The notes beneath the pieces are model-generated. The model did no database searches. It was given only the letters and a program-made list of their open reading frames with translations, and was not told the origin of the DNA. A stretch of DNA of 62,898 nucleotides from assembly GCA_018267195.1 (NCBI GenBank), contig JAFDYY010000012.1, positions 1 through 62,898 of the forward strand. Direction: 5' to 3'. Of the stretch, positions 37,951 through 46,904 are shown piece after piece; within the stretch, counting starts at the first letter, position 1, and each line of letters begins with the position of its first letter. The DNA comes from Bacteroidota bacterium. GTDB lineage: Bacteria; Bacteroidota; Bacteroidia; Cytophagales; Cyclobacteriaceae. Position numbers and translations under genes: made by a program.

Positions 37951-39046
37951 TTACGAAGTAGTCTTCTCTTGTGCTTCGAGTAAAAAGCCTTTTATAAAAT
38001 CATCCAGATCACCATCTAATACATTTTGTGCATCGGTTCGCTCTACTCCGGTACGTGCATCTTTCACTAACTTATACGGATGCAACACATAATTGCGGAT
38101 CTGCGAGCCGAAATCAATTTTCATTTTGCCGGCCTCAATTTTATCGCGTTCGGCCAAACGTTTTTCCATTTCGAGTTGGTATAACTTCGACTTTAGCATT
38201 TGCATGGCCCGTTCGCGGTTGGCATGCTGGCTGCGCTCTACCTGGCAGACAATAACAATGCCGGTGGGCTTGTGCGTTAATTGCACTTTGGTTTCTACTT
38301 TGTTTACGTTCTGGCCACCGGCACCGCCCGAGCGGGAAGTTTGCATCTCCACATCGGCCGGGTTTACTTCTATCTCGATGGTGTCATCTACTTTGGGATA
38401 AACAAAAACTGAAGCAAACGAAGTGTGCCTGCGTTGGTTGGAATCGAACGGAGAAATACGCACCAGCCGATGCACTCCGATCTCCGACTTCAGTTTGCCA
38501 TAGGCAAACGGCCCTTCAAACTCAAGCGTAGAAGATTTTATGCCCGCTACCTCACCGGCCTGGTAATCAATTTGTGAAACGCGATATCCATTTTTTTCGC
38601 CCCACATAATATACATGCGGTTGAGCATATCGGCCCAGTCGTTGCTTTCGGTGCCTCCGGCACCCGGGTTTATTTCCATAACCGCACTGAGTTGATCTTC
38701 TTCCCGGCTCAGCATCTTTTTAAACTCCAATTCTTCGATCGCGTTAGCCGTTGTTTTGTATTCGCGATCGAGTTCTTCTTCGCTCACATCGCCTGCTTCA
38801 TGAAATTCGTTAAGTACCTCCAGGTCATCAAGCCCTTTTATCACTTTATCGTAGGCATCTGTCCACACTTTTTTAGTGCGGATATTTTTCAATAAAGATT
38901 CGGCCTGCTTGGGATGGTTCCAGAAATCGGGTTGGTGCGAAATGCGCTCTTCGTCTTGTATCTCTACGATCTTGCGATCGTAGTCAAAGATACCTCCTCA
39001 GTGCCACGGTGCGGGCTCTCAAGTCTTTCAACTGTTCGGTAGTCAT
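37951..39046 (-). CDS. prfB: Peptide chain release factor 2, with programmed +1 frameshift
   Basis: RF2 terminates translation at UGA and UAA. The gene needs a +1 frameshift. The zero frame starts at ATG 39046 and runs 20 codons to an in-frame TGA at 38986-38984. Skipping one T at CTT-TGA-C joins it to the long frame, giving 364 aa, the normal RF2 length. The frameshift site is complete, with an internal Shine-Dalgarno-like AGGAGG three bases before CTT. In the main part, SPF (in [13 protein letters not shown]) and GGQ (in [10 protein letters not shown]) are both present. Low RF2 lets the ribosome slip, so the protein autoregulates its own synthesis (established knowledge). Confidence 0.96.
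38984..38998 (-). promoter_or_regulatory. prfB programmed +1 frameshift site
   Basis: On the minus strand: AGGAGG-TAT-CTT-TGA followed by C. The internal SD-like hexamer, the slippery CTT and the poorly terminated TGA-C match the classical RF2 recoding signal. Confidence 0.95.
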
Positions 39047-39112
39047 AAAAAAATTTTTGCGAAGGTAAAAAGAAATTTTAAACTTCAATTGTGCCCCCGC
39101 ACACGGATTGCC

Positions 39113-39661
39113 TCATCGGTAAAACGGGGAATTATAATCTACTGTTTGCAAATAATTTATTCCATTTATACGGGCATAGTGTGGGTGAATCAGCATGAGT
39201 GTTATGCCGGTGCCGGCTAAAATAGCCGAGGGCATCCAAACCGAACTGCTCAGTTGTGTATTGTTGTAGCCGGTTATATTGTTTAGCCGGTCTAAGCCGA
39301 TATACATAACCCCCAAGGCCAGTGAAAAACCGCCCAGCGTATTGAGGAAACTTTTTCCACGCTGATGCCGGATATCAATTTTCAAAATTTCTTTAAATGA
39401 AATGGTGTCGTTGGAGGTAATCATTGAAAAATCGTTCAACTCCACAATATGTCCTTCGGCATGGCGATGTCCCTTTTTCAGAACCAACCGGATGTACTGG
39501 CCTTCGGCAAAACGGGCTTTCGTGTTTCCATTCTTAAAGAGAACCATTTGTTTTTGAGCCTGCAGCGAATAAGAGAGACCTAAACAGAAAAGCATCGTTA
39601 CAAAAAACGGATACCTCAAATTTTTTATTATCCATAACCCGGTAAAGATTAGTACTCTCAC
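39113..39661 (-). CDS. Hypothetical exported protein
   Basis: 182-aa protein with a long N-terminal hydrophobic signal (about 18-35, PFFVTMLFCLGLSYSLQAQ) and a beta-rich middle (RYIRLVLKKGH-like segment, NDTISFKEILKIDI). Two hydrophobic stretches near the C-terminus (about 110-122 and 143-160) could be membrane helices. No family is recognised with confidence. It sits between prfB and cdsA on the same strand, 28 bp after cdsA, and may be part of the cdsA transcript. Start choice is uncertain: an internal Met23 at the signal peptide would also work. Confidence 0.6.
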   Translation of the reverse strand: MRVLIFTGLWIIKNLRYPFFVTMLFCLGLSYSLQAQKQMVLFKNGNTKARFAEGQYIRLVLKKGHRHAEGHIVELNDFSMITSNDTISFKEILKIDIRHQRGKSFLNTLGGFSLALGVMYIGLDRLNNITGYNNTQLSSSVWMPSAILAGTGITLMLIHPHYARINGINYLQTVDYNSPFYR

Positions 39662-39689
39662 AAAGTGAAGGACGTAAAAAAGTTTGAAA

Positions 39690-40526
39690 TTACCTCGTAG
39701 TATAAAAAATCTCCAAAAATGCTACAATGAAAGGAGCCGAAATAAGGAGTCCATCAAAACGGTCTAAAAAACCTCCGTGGCCGGGCAGGCTGTCGCCACT
39801 GTCTTTAATTTCGATACTGCGTTTGAGCAACGATTCGACCAAGTCTCCAAACGTGCCTCCTACAATAATAATCCATCCTACACACAGCCATTGCCATTGC
39901 GGTAACGAAGTAAAGTAAACCGAAATGCCATACGTAAACCCCATGGCCAGCAACGCACCGCCAATAAACCCTTCCCATGATTTTTTGGGCGAGATCCGTT
40001 CGAATAATTTTCGTTTACCCAAAAAACTTCCGGCAAAATAGGCTCCGGTATCGGCTGCCCACAAAATAAGCAGGCATCCTAAAATAATCTCGGAGTTATA
40101 TTTTTTGTTTTCGAAGGCCGCTACATTCATCAGGGCAAACGGAACGGCCGTGTAGAAGATCCCTAAAAATGTGATGGCTATGTTGGTAAATGGTTTTCGT
40201 TCAAGCGGCTTGTATAATTTGATAATGTACACACACGAGATCATCGGAAAGATTAAAAAATAATAGCGAGAGCTGATCATCCCGTTTTCAACAAAAAAAG
40301 AAAGACTAAAAATAACCAACCCGCTGATCACGCCAATTGTTTTTTGCGGTACCAGCCCGTCTAACCCGGAGAGTTTATAAAATTCGAGCATAGACAAAAG
40401 GCAGATAAAAAAGAATAAAGCAAAGTACGTCCATGGGCCGAATGCCACGCCCCCGATGACAGCGGCCGACCCCAGTATGCCGGTAAGTAAGCGGGGAATG
40501 AGGTTGCTGAATTTTTTATCGGCCAT
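39690..40526 (-). CDS. cdsA: Phosphatidate cytidylyltransferase (CDP-diacylglycerol synthase)
   Basis: 278-aa polytopic membrane enzyme that makes CDP-diacylglycerol from phosphatidate and CTP, the branch point to phosphatidylethanolamine and other phospholipids. About eight hydrophobic segments are visible. The C-terminal family signature SLLKRSIEIKDSGDSLPGHG continues to DRFDGLL and is intact. The start overlaps the upstream CPBP protease gene by 11 bp. It works downstream of the acyltransferase at 19066. Confidence 0.95.
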   Translation of the reverse strand: MADKKFSNLIPRLLTGILGSAAVIGGVAFGPWTYFALFFFICLLSMLEFYKLSGLDGLVPQKTIGVISGLVIFSLSFFVENGMISSRYYFLIFPMISCVYIIKLYKPLERKPFTNIAITFLGIFYTAVPFALMNVAAFENKKYNSEIILGCLLILWAADTGAYFAGSFLGKRKLFERISPKKSWEGFIGGALLAMGFTYGISVYFTSLPQWQWLCVGWIIIVGGTFGDLVESLLKRSIEIKDSGDSLPGHGGFLDRFDGLLISAPFIVAFLEIFYTTR

Positions 40527-41436
40527 CGGCTACAGTGTTTTTTTTGAGGTCGAGAAATTTTTTATAATAATAAAGTAAGACTGTACTTAGCAATGCAAAC
40601 AGCAGAACAGCCAGCCACGGAGCCGGCTCCTCATTTTCTATATCCACATTTACTATCCCTAATTGATTTAAGTAAACCATTACCACGGAAAATCCATTAT
40701 TAACGGTATGTGCCAGCATGGGCACAAAAATATTCCCCGACCAATGATACAAATATCCAAACAGCACGCCTAACAACAGCCGGGGTACAAACCCAAAAAA
40801 CTGCATGTGTATAGCACTAAATAAAAAGGCGGCTACCCAAATGGCCACATGGCTATTTTTTGTTCCCCGGTATAATTCATTTTGCAGCAACCCGCGAAAC
40901 AAAAACTCTTCGCAAAAACCGGCTCCTACGGCAATCACCAAAAAGCCAATGACAAACTGACCCACCGAATGAAATTGAGTGAGCGCCTTCGTAAGTTTGG
41001 TTGCCTGGTCTTCCGATGTACGTGCCCAATCTTCAAACCCTTTTAAAAATTCCGGAAGGTGTATGTGTTGGTTCCACTCTATAATAACAGAATCTACCAC
41101 GATAAACGAAAGCACCGTGGCCACCACAAACACTATACTCGATCTGTAAAACGGGTGCTTATTGAGGTAACTAAAAGATTGGCGCCTGGCCACCTTCCAA
41201 CTGAGATAGGGGAAAAGAAAAAAAGCAAATACAGAAACAATGCCTTGCATGGTGAGCAGTGGCACTAAAGCATGTTCATCGGGGTTGTTTACCAATTGAA
41301 AAAAATCACCTTCGCCTCTATAGAGCAGCGAGCCTGCCAGTATGCCCACGGCCGAACCTGCCACCGCCCCCACAAATCCACCCAGCAATATCATAAATAG
41401 GGTGTACCAAACCGGCCGTTCATTCATTTCTTCCAT
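40516..41436 (-). CDS. CPBP family intramembrane metalloprotease
   Basis: 306-aa membrane protein with about eight helices. It has the CAAX-protease/bacteriocin-processing motifs: EEFLFRG (EExxxR), the FSAIHMQFFG His motif, and AHTVNNGF near the end. These glutamate-dependent intramembrane proteases cut membrane-embedded substrates; most bacterial members have unknown targets. It overlaps cdsA by 11 bp, and its start region is divergent from dusB (67 bp gap). Confidence 0.88.
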   Translation of the reverse strand: MEEMNERPVWYTLFMILLGGFVGAVAGSAVGILAGSLLYRGEGDFFQLVNNPDEHALVPLLTMQGIVSVFAFFLFPYLSWKVARRQSFSYLNKHPFYRSSIVFVVATVLSFIVVDSVIIEWNQHIHLPEFLKGFEDWARTSEDQATKLTKALTQFHSVGQFVIGFLVIAVGAGFCEEFLFRGLLQNELYRGTKNSHVAIWVAAFLFSAIHMQFFGFVPRLLLGVLFGYLYHWSGNIFVPMLAHTVNNGFSVVMVYLNQLGIVNVDIENEEPAPWLAVLLFALLSTVLLYYYKKFLDLKKNTVADGR

Positions 41437-41458
41437 TTAGCGTATGGTTGAATAGTGT

Positions 41459-41466
41459 TAATTTTG
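41459..41466 (+). promoter_or_regulatory. Candidate -7 element for dusB
   Basis: TAATTTTG fits TAnnTTTG exactly, 37 bp before the GTG start. No good -33 TTG at the standard spacing. Confidence 0.4.
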
Positions 41467-41503
41467 CATCGCAAACAACGGTGTTTTCATTGAATTAACC
41501 AAC

Positions 41504-42496
41504 GTGGCAAAGATTGGTAATAATATTGAGTTAGGAGATTTTCCGCTGCTGCTCGCCCCAATGGAAGACGTGAGCGACCCGCCTTTTCGGGCGGTGTGCA
41601 AAGCCGGTGGGGCCGATTTGATGTACACCGAGTTTATTTCATCTGAAGGGCTGATCCGCCATGCGGCTAAAAGTCAACATAAACTCGACATCTTTGAATA
41701 CGAAAGACCTATTGGCATTCAACTGTTTGGCGGAGATATAGGCCACATGGCCGAGTCGGCCCAAATTGCCACAGCCGTTCACCCCAACCTGATAGACATT
41801 AACTACGGCTGCCCCGTGAAGGCCGTAGCTTGCCGCGGGGCGGGTGCCGCTCTGCTGCAAGACATACCCAAGATGGTGAGGATGACCGAGGAAGTAGTAA
41901 AAGCCACACCTCTTCCGGTAACCGTAAAAACACGTTTGGGCTGGGATGAAAAAACAAAAAATATTGTAGAAGTAGCTGAACGTCTGCAAGACATCGGTAT
42001 CCAGGCACTAACGGTGCATGGACGCACGCGCGTGCAGATGTACAAAGGCGAAGCCGATTGGGAACTCATCGGAAAGATTAAAGAAAATCCGCGCATGCGC
42101 ATCCCGGTGTTTGGCAATGGCGATATCAATACACCCGAAAAAACAGTGGAGTACAAAAACCGGTATGGGGTAGATGGGGTAATGATTGGCCGCGCAGCCA
42201 TCGGCTACCCGTGGGTGTTTCGCGAAATCAAACACTACCTGGCAACAGGCGAAAAACTTTTACCGCCCAGCTTAACCGAACGTATCCACGCTGTACGCAC
42301 CCATCTCGATTTTTCCATTCGCTGGAAAGGCCCTAAACTGGGTGTGTTTGAAATGCGCAGGCACTATGCCAGCTATTTTAAAAACCTGCCCGACTTCAAA
42401 CCCTTTCGTGCTCAATTAGTGGAGGCCCCAACAGCCGAACTCGTGCACGCGATTTTGAATGAGGTAGAGAATAATTATTCTGAGCTGCTTGTGTGA
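41504..42496 (+). CDS. dusB: tRNA-dihydrouridine synthase B-type
   Basis: 330-aa FMN enzyme reducing uridines in tRNA D-loops. It has the LLLAPMEDVSDPPFR start, the INYGCPV motif (100-105), the catalytic Cys110 in CRGAGAALL, and the VHGRTR and FGNGDI phosphate-binding segments. The start is GTG at 41504: no in-frame ATG exists before the conserved APMEDV block, and VAKIGNNIELGDF matches the usual N-terminus. The frame after the TGA stop remains open for 47 more codons (see findings). Confidence 0.95.
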   Translation: MAKIGNNIELGDFPLLLAPMEDVSDPPFRAVCKAGGADLMYTEFISSEGLIRHAAKSQHKLDIFEYERPIGIQLFGGDIGHMAESAQIATAVHPNLIDINYGCPVKAVACRGAGAALLQDIPKMVRMTEEVVKATPLPVTVKTRLGWDEKTKNIVEVAERLQDIGIQALTVHGRTRVQMYKGEADWELIGKIKENPRMRIPVFGNGDINTPEKTVEYKNRYGVDGVMIGRAAIGYPWVFREIKHYLATGEKLLPPSLTERIHAVRTHLDFSIRWKGPKLGVFEMRRHYASYFKNLPDFKPFRAQLVEAPTAELVHAILNEVENNYSELLV

Positions 42497-42640
42497 TGGT
42501 GGCTGGGGCAGGCCGATGGATGGTATCTGGAAGGTCAAATGGGGAGTACTGATAAAGACGGAAAAAGTTATCCTTCTATGCCCTCCAACAATGCTTTCAA
42601 TCATGATGATCAGATGATTGCCTATATAACAGCACAATAA
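42497..42640 (+). pseudogene. 47-codon in-frame open stretch after the dusB stop, possible gene remnant
   Basis: Directly after the dusB TGA the same frame encodes 47 codons ending in TAA at 42638-42640. It begins with two Trp codons, and the final part reads QMIAYITAQ. There is no start codon near its beginning, and the translation has a protein-like mix of residues. It may be the 3' remnant of a lost gene, or chance. It is not part of normal DusB. Confidence 0.25.
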
Positions 42641-42651
42641 ATAACCTTCGC

Positions 42652-43137
42652 ATGTATTTAAAAATATCAAAGGCTTTTAGTTGGGTGCTCCTATCTTTTA
42701 TGGCTGGCCGGTGCACGTGTGGTTCGCCTGTACCCAAACCAGTACCAGTACCTACTGCCGTAATACACTACACGGATCATACCGGTAAAGATTTATTAGA
42801 CCCCTCTAACGCAGGCATTATTAATCTGAGCCAGTTAGCCATTCTATGGAAAAACCCAGATGGCACATGGGGGAATGGGGCTATTCAGGCGTATCGAATG
42901 GGGTCTAATTCATCCTCACCCTATCTGCCTGCCGGATATGTAATAAATGTACCTCCCTATTTATTTGGTTCGTCTGGCATCAAGTATATCAGGCTGAGTA
43001 ACGCTGATACTGACACCCTTTCTTTTATATTCAGCGGCTCTACGTTAAAAAGTTTTTTGTACAACGGAAAATTAGTGCCGCCCCCCAACGGAATGGGTTC
43101 TTATCCGGCATTGTTTCCGGTGCTTGTCACTAAATAA
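42652..43137 (+). CDS. Hypothetical secreted protein
   Basis: 161-aa protein with a short N-terminal signal (SWVLLSFMAGRCTCGS; the second Cys may be lipidated). A Pro/Val-rich linker (PVPKPVPVPTAV) follows. The rest is beta-rich with YTDHTGKDLLDPSN and GIKYIRLSNADTDT. No family is recognised. It starts 11 bp after the open stretch following dusB and is followed by the broken gene at 43160. The linker and beta domain resemble small surface lipoproteins of Bacteroidota. Confidence 0.6.
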   Translation: MYLKISKAFSWVLLSFMAGRCTCGSPVPKPVPVPTAVIHYTDHTGKDLLDPSNAGIINLSQLAILWKNPDGTWGNGAIQAYRMGSNSSSPYLPAGYVINVPPYLFGSSGIKYIRLSNADTDTLSFIFSGSTLKSFLYNGKLVPPPNGMGSYPALFPVLVTK

Positions 43138-43159
43138 CGCCATGTTTCTTAAAGGGGTT

Positions 43160-43767
43160 ATGGAAGTATTTTTACCAAAACATATTTTGGTAATTTTAGT
43201 GTGCGGTGTAGCGATAACACTTGCGCACAGCCAAGGAAGAAGGGGCGGGGTAGATATCGGAACGGGGAGTACGCTTGCGCCAAAATCTATACTTATTTTT
43301 TTAGAGCCATCTTTTAGTCTTAGCCGATGCACTCGGTTAGGGACAAGACAGGAAATATTTGGCATTCCTGCCAGTCGGTTAATAATCTCCACATCTATTA
43401 ATGGCGTGTGGTATCCTTCCTGTTATACGAAGTTTAAAATAAAAGAAGTAATTTTTTTGTGGGGTTGGGGGCAGGTCTATATTGGCAAGGCTTTTGGCAA
43501 AACTCTTATATCGTCACTCTCAATTCAAAAAATTATCTCGTTATAACCGATACAGAAAATGGATTGAGCTATTGGGGGTTCTATCCAAAAATGGGTATAA
43601 GTATTCGCCACCTTACTTTTCAGGTTGAGTATAATTTCTTTCAGCCTCAAAAAGTAAAGTTACTCTATACCGATCCCGCATCAGATCATTTGTATTTTAC
43701 CAAACAAACAGAGGTAAATGGTAGTTATCTGGCGGTTAAAGTTTCACTGTTTTTAGGGAGGATTTAG
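43160..43767 (+). pseudogene. Frameshifted gene for a small outer-membrane-like protein
   Basis: Two overlapping frames read as one protein. The first frame has a signal peptide (MEVFLPKHILVILVCGVAI...AHSQ) and runs to KFKIKEVIF at about 43457. From 43459 a different frame continues with VGLGAGLYWQGFWQNS, beta strands (YWGFYPKMGISIRHL, FQVEYNFF) and a stop at 43767. The break is at a run of seven Ts (43452-43458); one more T would restore a single frame of about 202 aa. It could be a sequencing error, a phase-variable switch or a decayed gene. The family is not recognised. ATG 43142 is an alternative start. Confidence 0.55.
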
Positions 43768-43832
43768 AGGGGGTGAAAAATGGTCGCTTCTATTTTCTTG
43801 TAACAAACCGGTATTAGCTTTTTAAAGAATAG

Positions 43833-44120
43833 CTACTTTAAGTAGAATACCCCTTTCAGCCTAGCTTCTTCCCAAGGCCTTTGTTGCCCGTTCGATCTTT
43901 TTTCCACGGCATTGCGGGTATTCATAAAATAATCATTAATGGAAAGAATTTTATTGTCTGAGCCGTAAGTAAAGATATAATTAGTACCGTTTGTTCCTCC
44001 AATTGTTATGGATGCCATTTGACAAGAAGAAGGAGGAGAGGGAGCAACATTCGATTTAGAGCACCCGAAAACTAAAGCTGTAAAAAAAACAATAAATATT
44101 TTTAACCTTCCGGTATTCAT
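43833..44120 (-). CDS. Small lipoprotein, possibly truncated
   Basis: 95-aa predicted lipoprotein with signal MNTGRLKIFIVFFTALVFGC (lipobox VFGC, Cys20). The middle (TNYIFTYGSDNKILSINDY) resembles the start of larger Bacteroidota lipoproteins with YD-like strands. The last 25 residues (from about NAVEKRSNGQQ) are hydrophilic and basic, unlike the preceding strands, so the gene may be truncated or frame-disrupted in the middle. No family can be named. Confidence 0.5.
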   Translation of the reverse strand: MNTGRLKIFIVFFTALVFGCSKSNVAPSPPSSCQMASITIGGTNGTNYIFTYGSDNKILSINDYFMNTRNAVEKRSNGQQRPWEEARLKGVFYLK

Positions 44121-44192
44121 GGGATACGTATTTAAGTGTAAGTTAAAAAATTTGACAACTCAATTATTGTCATTTTTTCGCACATAGAAAAT

Positions 44193-44762
44193 TCACTCTT
44201 CTTTCTTCGCCCGGCCAAGCTCTCTGAAAAGGATAGTCAACATAAACACAAACAACACAAACCCTATTACGATTAAGTAAAGCCCCGTTTCCTTCTGCTG
44301 CTCCAGCGTAAACGAACTACACAGCAAAATAGTAAAGGTTCGCAAGGCCAGGCCAGTAGCCAATACCATGGCCGCCACCATGCCGGGAAATGTAATCTTA
44401 ATTTCAAAAATTATATTTCGCCATACTGTAATTGTAAAAAAACCGGCCATGAGCATAGTAACATGCATTACCCGGTTAAACCAAGGGTACACAATCGTTA
44501 AATCTATTGAGCGTGGCAGCATCCAGAAGATGAGCGAAGTCATCACCATAATCAGTACGGCTATTCCCCACGAAATAGCATGAATGTTTACTTTTTTAAA
44601 AAGAATAGCCAAAGCGATGCCCAGTGTAAACATAGCTGGCAGTTGTAAAACCTGGTGGCGAGGCATGGTAAGCGAAAACCAATCGTTCATCGGAAAGGAG
44701 AACACAAAAAATAATACACCGATGGTCAACAAAAGAGCACTGTCTTTTATCCTTTTATGCAT
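44193..44762 (-). CDS. Unrecognised membrane protein in the cytochrome oxidase operon
   Basis: 189-aa protein with about six hydrophobic segments (10-25, 40-56, 62-80, 95-113, 125-145, 158-180) and no signal peptide. Histidines sit near membrane borders (MPRHQVLQL, NRVMHVTML). It overlaps the SCO gene by 16 bp and is the last gene of the oxidase operon, so it probably helps assemble the oxidase or handle copper or haem (inference). It is shorter than CtaG-type assembly factors and lacks their clear signatures. Confidence 0.7.
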   Translation of the reverse strand: MHKRIKDSALLLTIGVLFFVFSFPMNDWFSLTMPRHQVLQLPAMFTLGIALAILFKKVNIHAISWGIAVLIMVMTSLIFWMLPRSIDLTIVYPWFNRVMHVTMLMAGFFTITVWRNIIFEIKITFPGMVAAMVLATGLALRTFTILLCSSFTLEQQKETGLYLIVIGFVLFVFMLTILFRELGRAKKEE

Positions 44763-45367
44763 GACCGAATTTTTTCGATAATGGAAGCGTCATCTTCCCG
44801 GGCAGGATCAAATATTTTAACAATTTTATTTTCGGGCGAAACAAGAAATAAATAAATAGAATGATTGATGATACTGCCCCCTGGAGCTGCCTTGGCCCAT
44901 ATCCCGGCCCGTAGCAAAAAAGTATCAAACTCAGACTGGCTGGTTTGGTGCGGTAAGGCAAATGACCAGCCGTGAATATCTGATCCAAAGCGGTTGCGAT
45001 AATTTTTTATTTTCCGGATGTTGTCATTGCCCACATCAAAACTAACAGTAACCAATTCTAATTGTGACGGAATTATTTCCGGGCTAATGGCCTTGTCTAT
45101 TTCTTCCAGCCGGTTGTTTACTTTGTGGCACACGTACGGGCAATTGAGGTAAACAAAATTTACCAGCACATATTTCTGTTTGTCTTTAATGTGGAACACG
45201 CTGCTGTCTTGGTCAATCAGGGCCGCATCGGGAAAAATCCTGGGGATGGCTCCGGCTTCGCGCAGGGTGTACGAAAAGACCGTAAACGCGCTGAAGCCGT
45301 ATGTCCACTTCCACAGTATAGCCACACAAACCGCCAGCACCAAAAGGGGAGGAAGAATTTTTTTCAC
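44747..45367 (-). CDS. SCO1/SenC-family copper chaperone
   Basis: 206-aa thioredoxin-fold protein anchored by an N-terminal helix (4-20). The copper-binding cysteines are in LNCPYVCHK (Cys76, Cys80), and the third ligand His169 is in IINHSIYLF. The usual CPxxCP reads CPYVCH here, a small deviation. SCO proteins deliver copper to, or reduce, the CuA site of cytochrome oxidase subunit II, which is encoded at 46905 in the same operon. It starts 47 bp after the subunit I stop and overlaps the following membrane-protein gene by 16 bp. Confidence 0.92.
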   Translation of the reverse strand: MKKILPPLLVLAVCVAILWKWTYGFSAFTVFSYTLREAGAIPRIFPDAALIDQDSSVFHIKDKQKYVLVNFVYLNCPYVCHKVNNRLEEIDKAISPEIIPSQLELVTVSFDVGNDNIRKIKNYRNRFGSDIHGWSFALPHQTSQSEFDTFLLRAGIWAKAAPGGSIINHSIYLFLVSPENKIVKIFDPAREDDASIIEKIRSCIKG

Positions 45368-45414
45368 GCTTCAACCTGAATTTATTCTTCTGTTAAGAAC
45401 CCGGAACAACCGGA

Positions 45415-46887
45415 TTATTCGGGCTCGTGCTTTTTAAGCAACTTGGCAAACAAGGATCCATACATCATTAAAAGGCCCAACAGCAACAGGCCTACACACA
45501 CCGCGGCCGAGCGGGCTAAAAAAGCCCCCATTTCGTGTGTGCTGGTAATGGCTATGCCACCATAATCAGAAAACCTACGGGGCACACTATGCATTCCGCC
45601 CAGATAAAACATCAACAAAAATCCGTAAGCACCAAAAACGAATAACCAAAATCCAAACCTGGCATTTTCATCTATCCGTTGTTTTTGGTTGGTGTACACC
45701 AGATAATATAAAAAACCGAAAATGAATAACACCACCCCCATCAGCATATAGGTGTGGAAGTGGGCCGGTACCCATAGTGTGTTATGCAGCACTTTATTTA
45801 TTGAAATGGTAGAATCAACTACAGCGGCAAACCCGCCAATGGCCCAGCCAGCAGTACCCAGCAAAAATGCGGTAGGGATAATACTCCATTTTACTCTGGA
45901 GTGATAGAACTGCACAATAACACCAAACATGGTAATGGCCGTAGCCGGCACCGTGCTAAAGTACGAAGCAATCTGCCCGGCATATTGAAAAGGCAGTGGT
46001 TGCACAAAATCCATGTACAGGTGATGGAAGTAGGCAAACAAAATAAAGAAGAAGGTGGCGTTCCAGGAATACACTAACACTTTGTTCACCTTCCACTCGC
46101 GGCCGGTAAATTCAGGCAAGAGCGTATAGACCCAGCCTACTCCGCAATACATGGTGATGTTGACCAGTGTATGACCAAAAAAGAAAACCAGATTTTTTAA
46201 CAACAACGGATCGAAAGACAGACCCGGTTCAAAAAACTGCAACAAATTCATAATCAGGAAAACAGCACCGGCCAAAAACGACATAATGCCCGGCACCAAA
46301 CTGATGGTGGTAATAAGTACAATGGCGGGAAGTTCTTCTTTGGGTTCTTCCTTTCCCAAATATTGCCAGCCTATTAATTTAGTAAACCCACCATATTCTT
46401 TGGCAAGAGCATACACCACATGCGCACTGCCAATGAGCCAGGCCACTCCCAAAATAATTAATGAAACAATAGAAAGCCCGGTGGACCAACTGGCCCAACT
46501 ACCGCCCTTAAACGGTAGCGGATACAACAGATACCAGCCCGCCCCAAACTTACCAATGAGGGTGGCGATAAGTAGCCCTACCACCCCTATCAGCACCAAG
46601 AAATAAACAAAATACCCGGTCTTCACACTGAGCCGCGCATAGCGTGTGCCAATTAAATAATGAAGAGCCGCCAGCGCCAGACTAAACAATAATCCGGCCA
46701 TCCCCAGCCCGTGCAAGGTCATCAACGCATAAAATGTATCTATATTTAATTTCATCCATTCGCCCTGATTGAGGCGCATCAGCAACCCCAGAATAATGAG
46801 GATGGGAAAAAGGAGCAAGAAGGTAATGCTCCAGGTAACGATCAGTTTTCTGTGTTGTTGTTTTTCTACAGAATCAATTTGTATCAT
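45415..46887 (-). CDS. Cytochrome c oxidase subunit I, B-type (ba3-like)
   Basis: 490-aa catalytic subunit with about twelve to thirteen membrane helices. Low-spin haem and CuB ligands are visible in order: His59 in TLHGLGM, the FFFGHTLVN histidine, the HHLYMDF pair, and VPAHFHTYMLMG carrying the high- and low-spin haem ligands. The GHTLVN motif and the absence of the type A D-channel pattern place it with B-type oxidases. It reduces oxygen to water with electrons from cytochrome c, probably adapted to low oxygen (family knowledge). It lies 17 bp after subunit II. Confidence 0.93.
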   Translation of the reverse strand: MIQIDSVEKQQHRKLIVTWSITFLLLFPILIILGLLMRLNQGEWMKLNIDTFYALMTLHGLGMAGLLFSLALAALHYLIGTRYARLSVKTGYFVYFLVLIGVVGLLIATLIGKFGAGWYLLYPLPFKGGSWASWSTGLSIVSLIILGVAWLIGSAHVVYALAKEYGGFTKLIGWQYLGKEEPKEELPAIVLITTISLVPGIMSFLAGAVFLIMNLLQFFEPGLSFDPLLLKNLVFFFGHTLVNITMYCGVGWVYTLLPEFTGREWKVNKVLVYSWNATFFFILFAYFHHLYMDFVQPLPFQYAGQIASYFSTVPATAITMFGVIVQFYHSRVKWSIIPTAFLLGTAGWAIGGFAAVVDSTISINKVLHNTLWVPAHFHTYMLMGVVLFIFGFLYYLVYTNQKQRIDENARFGFWLFVFGAYGFLLMFYLGGMHSVPRRFSDYGGIAITSTHEMGAFLARSAAVCVGLLLLGLLMMYGSLFAKLLKKHEPE

Positions 46888-46904
46888 AACCTGCTCTTTA
46901 TTTA

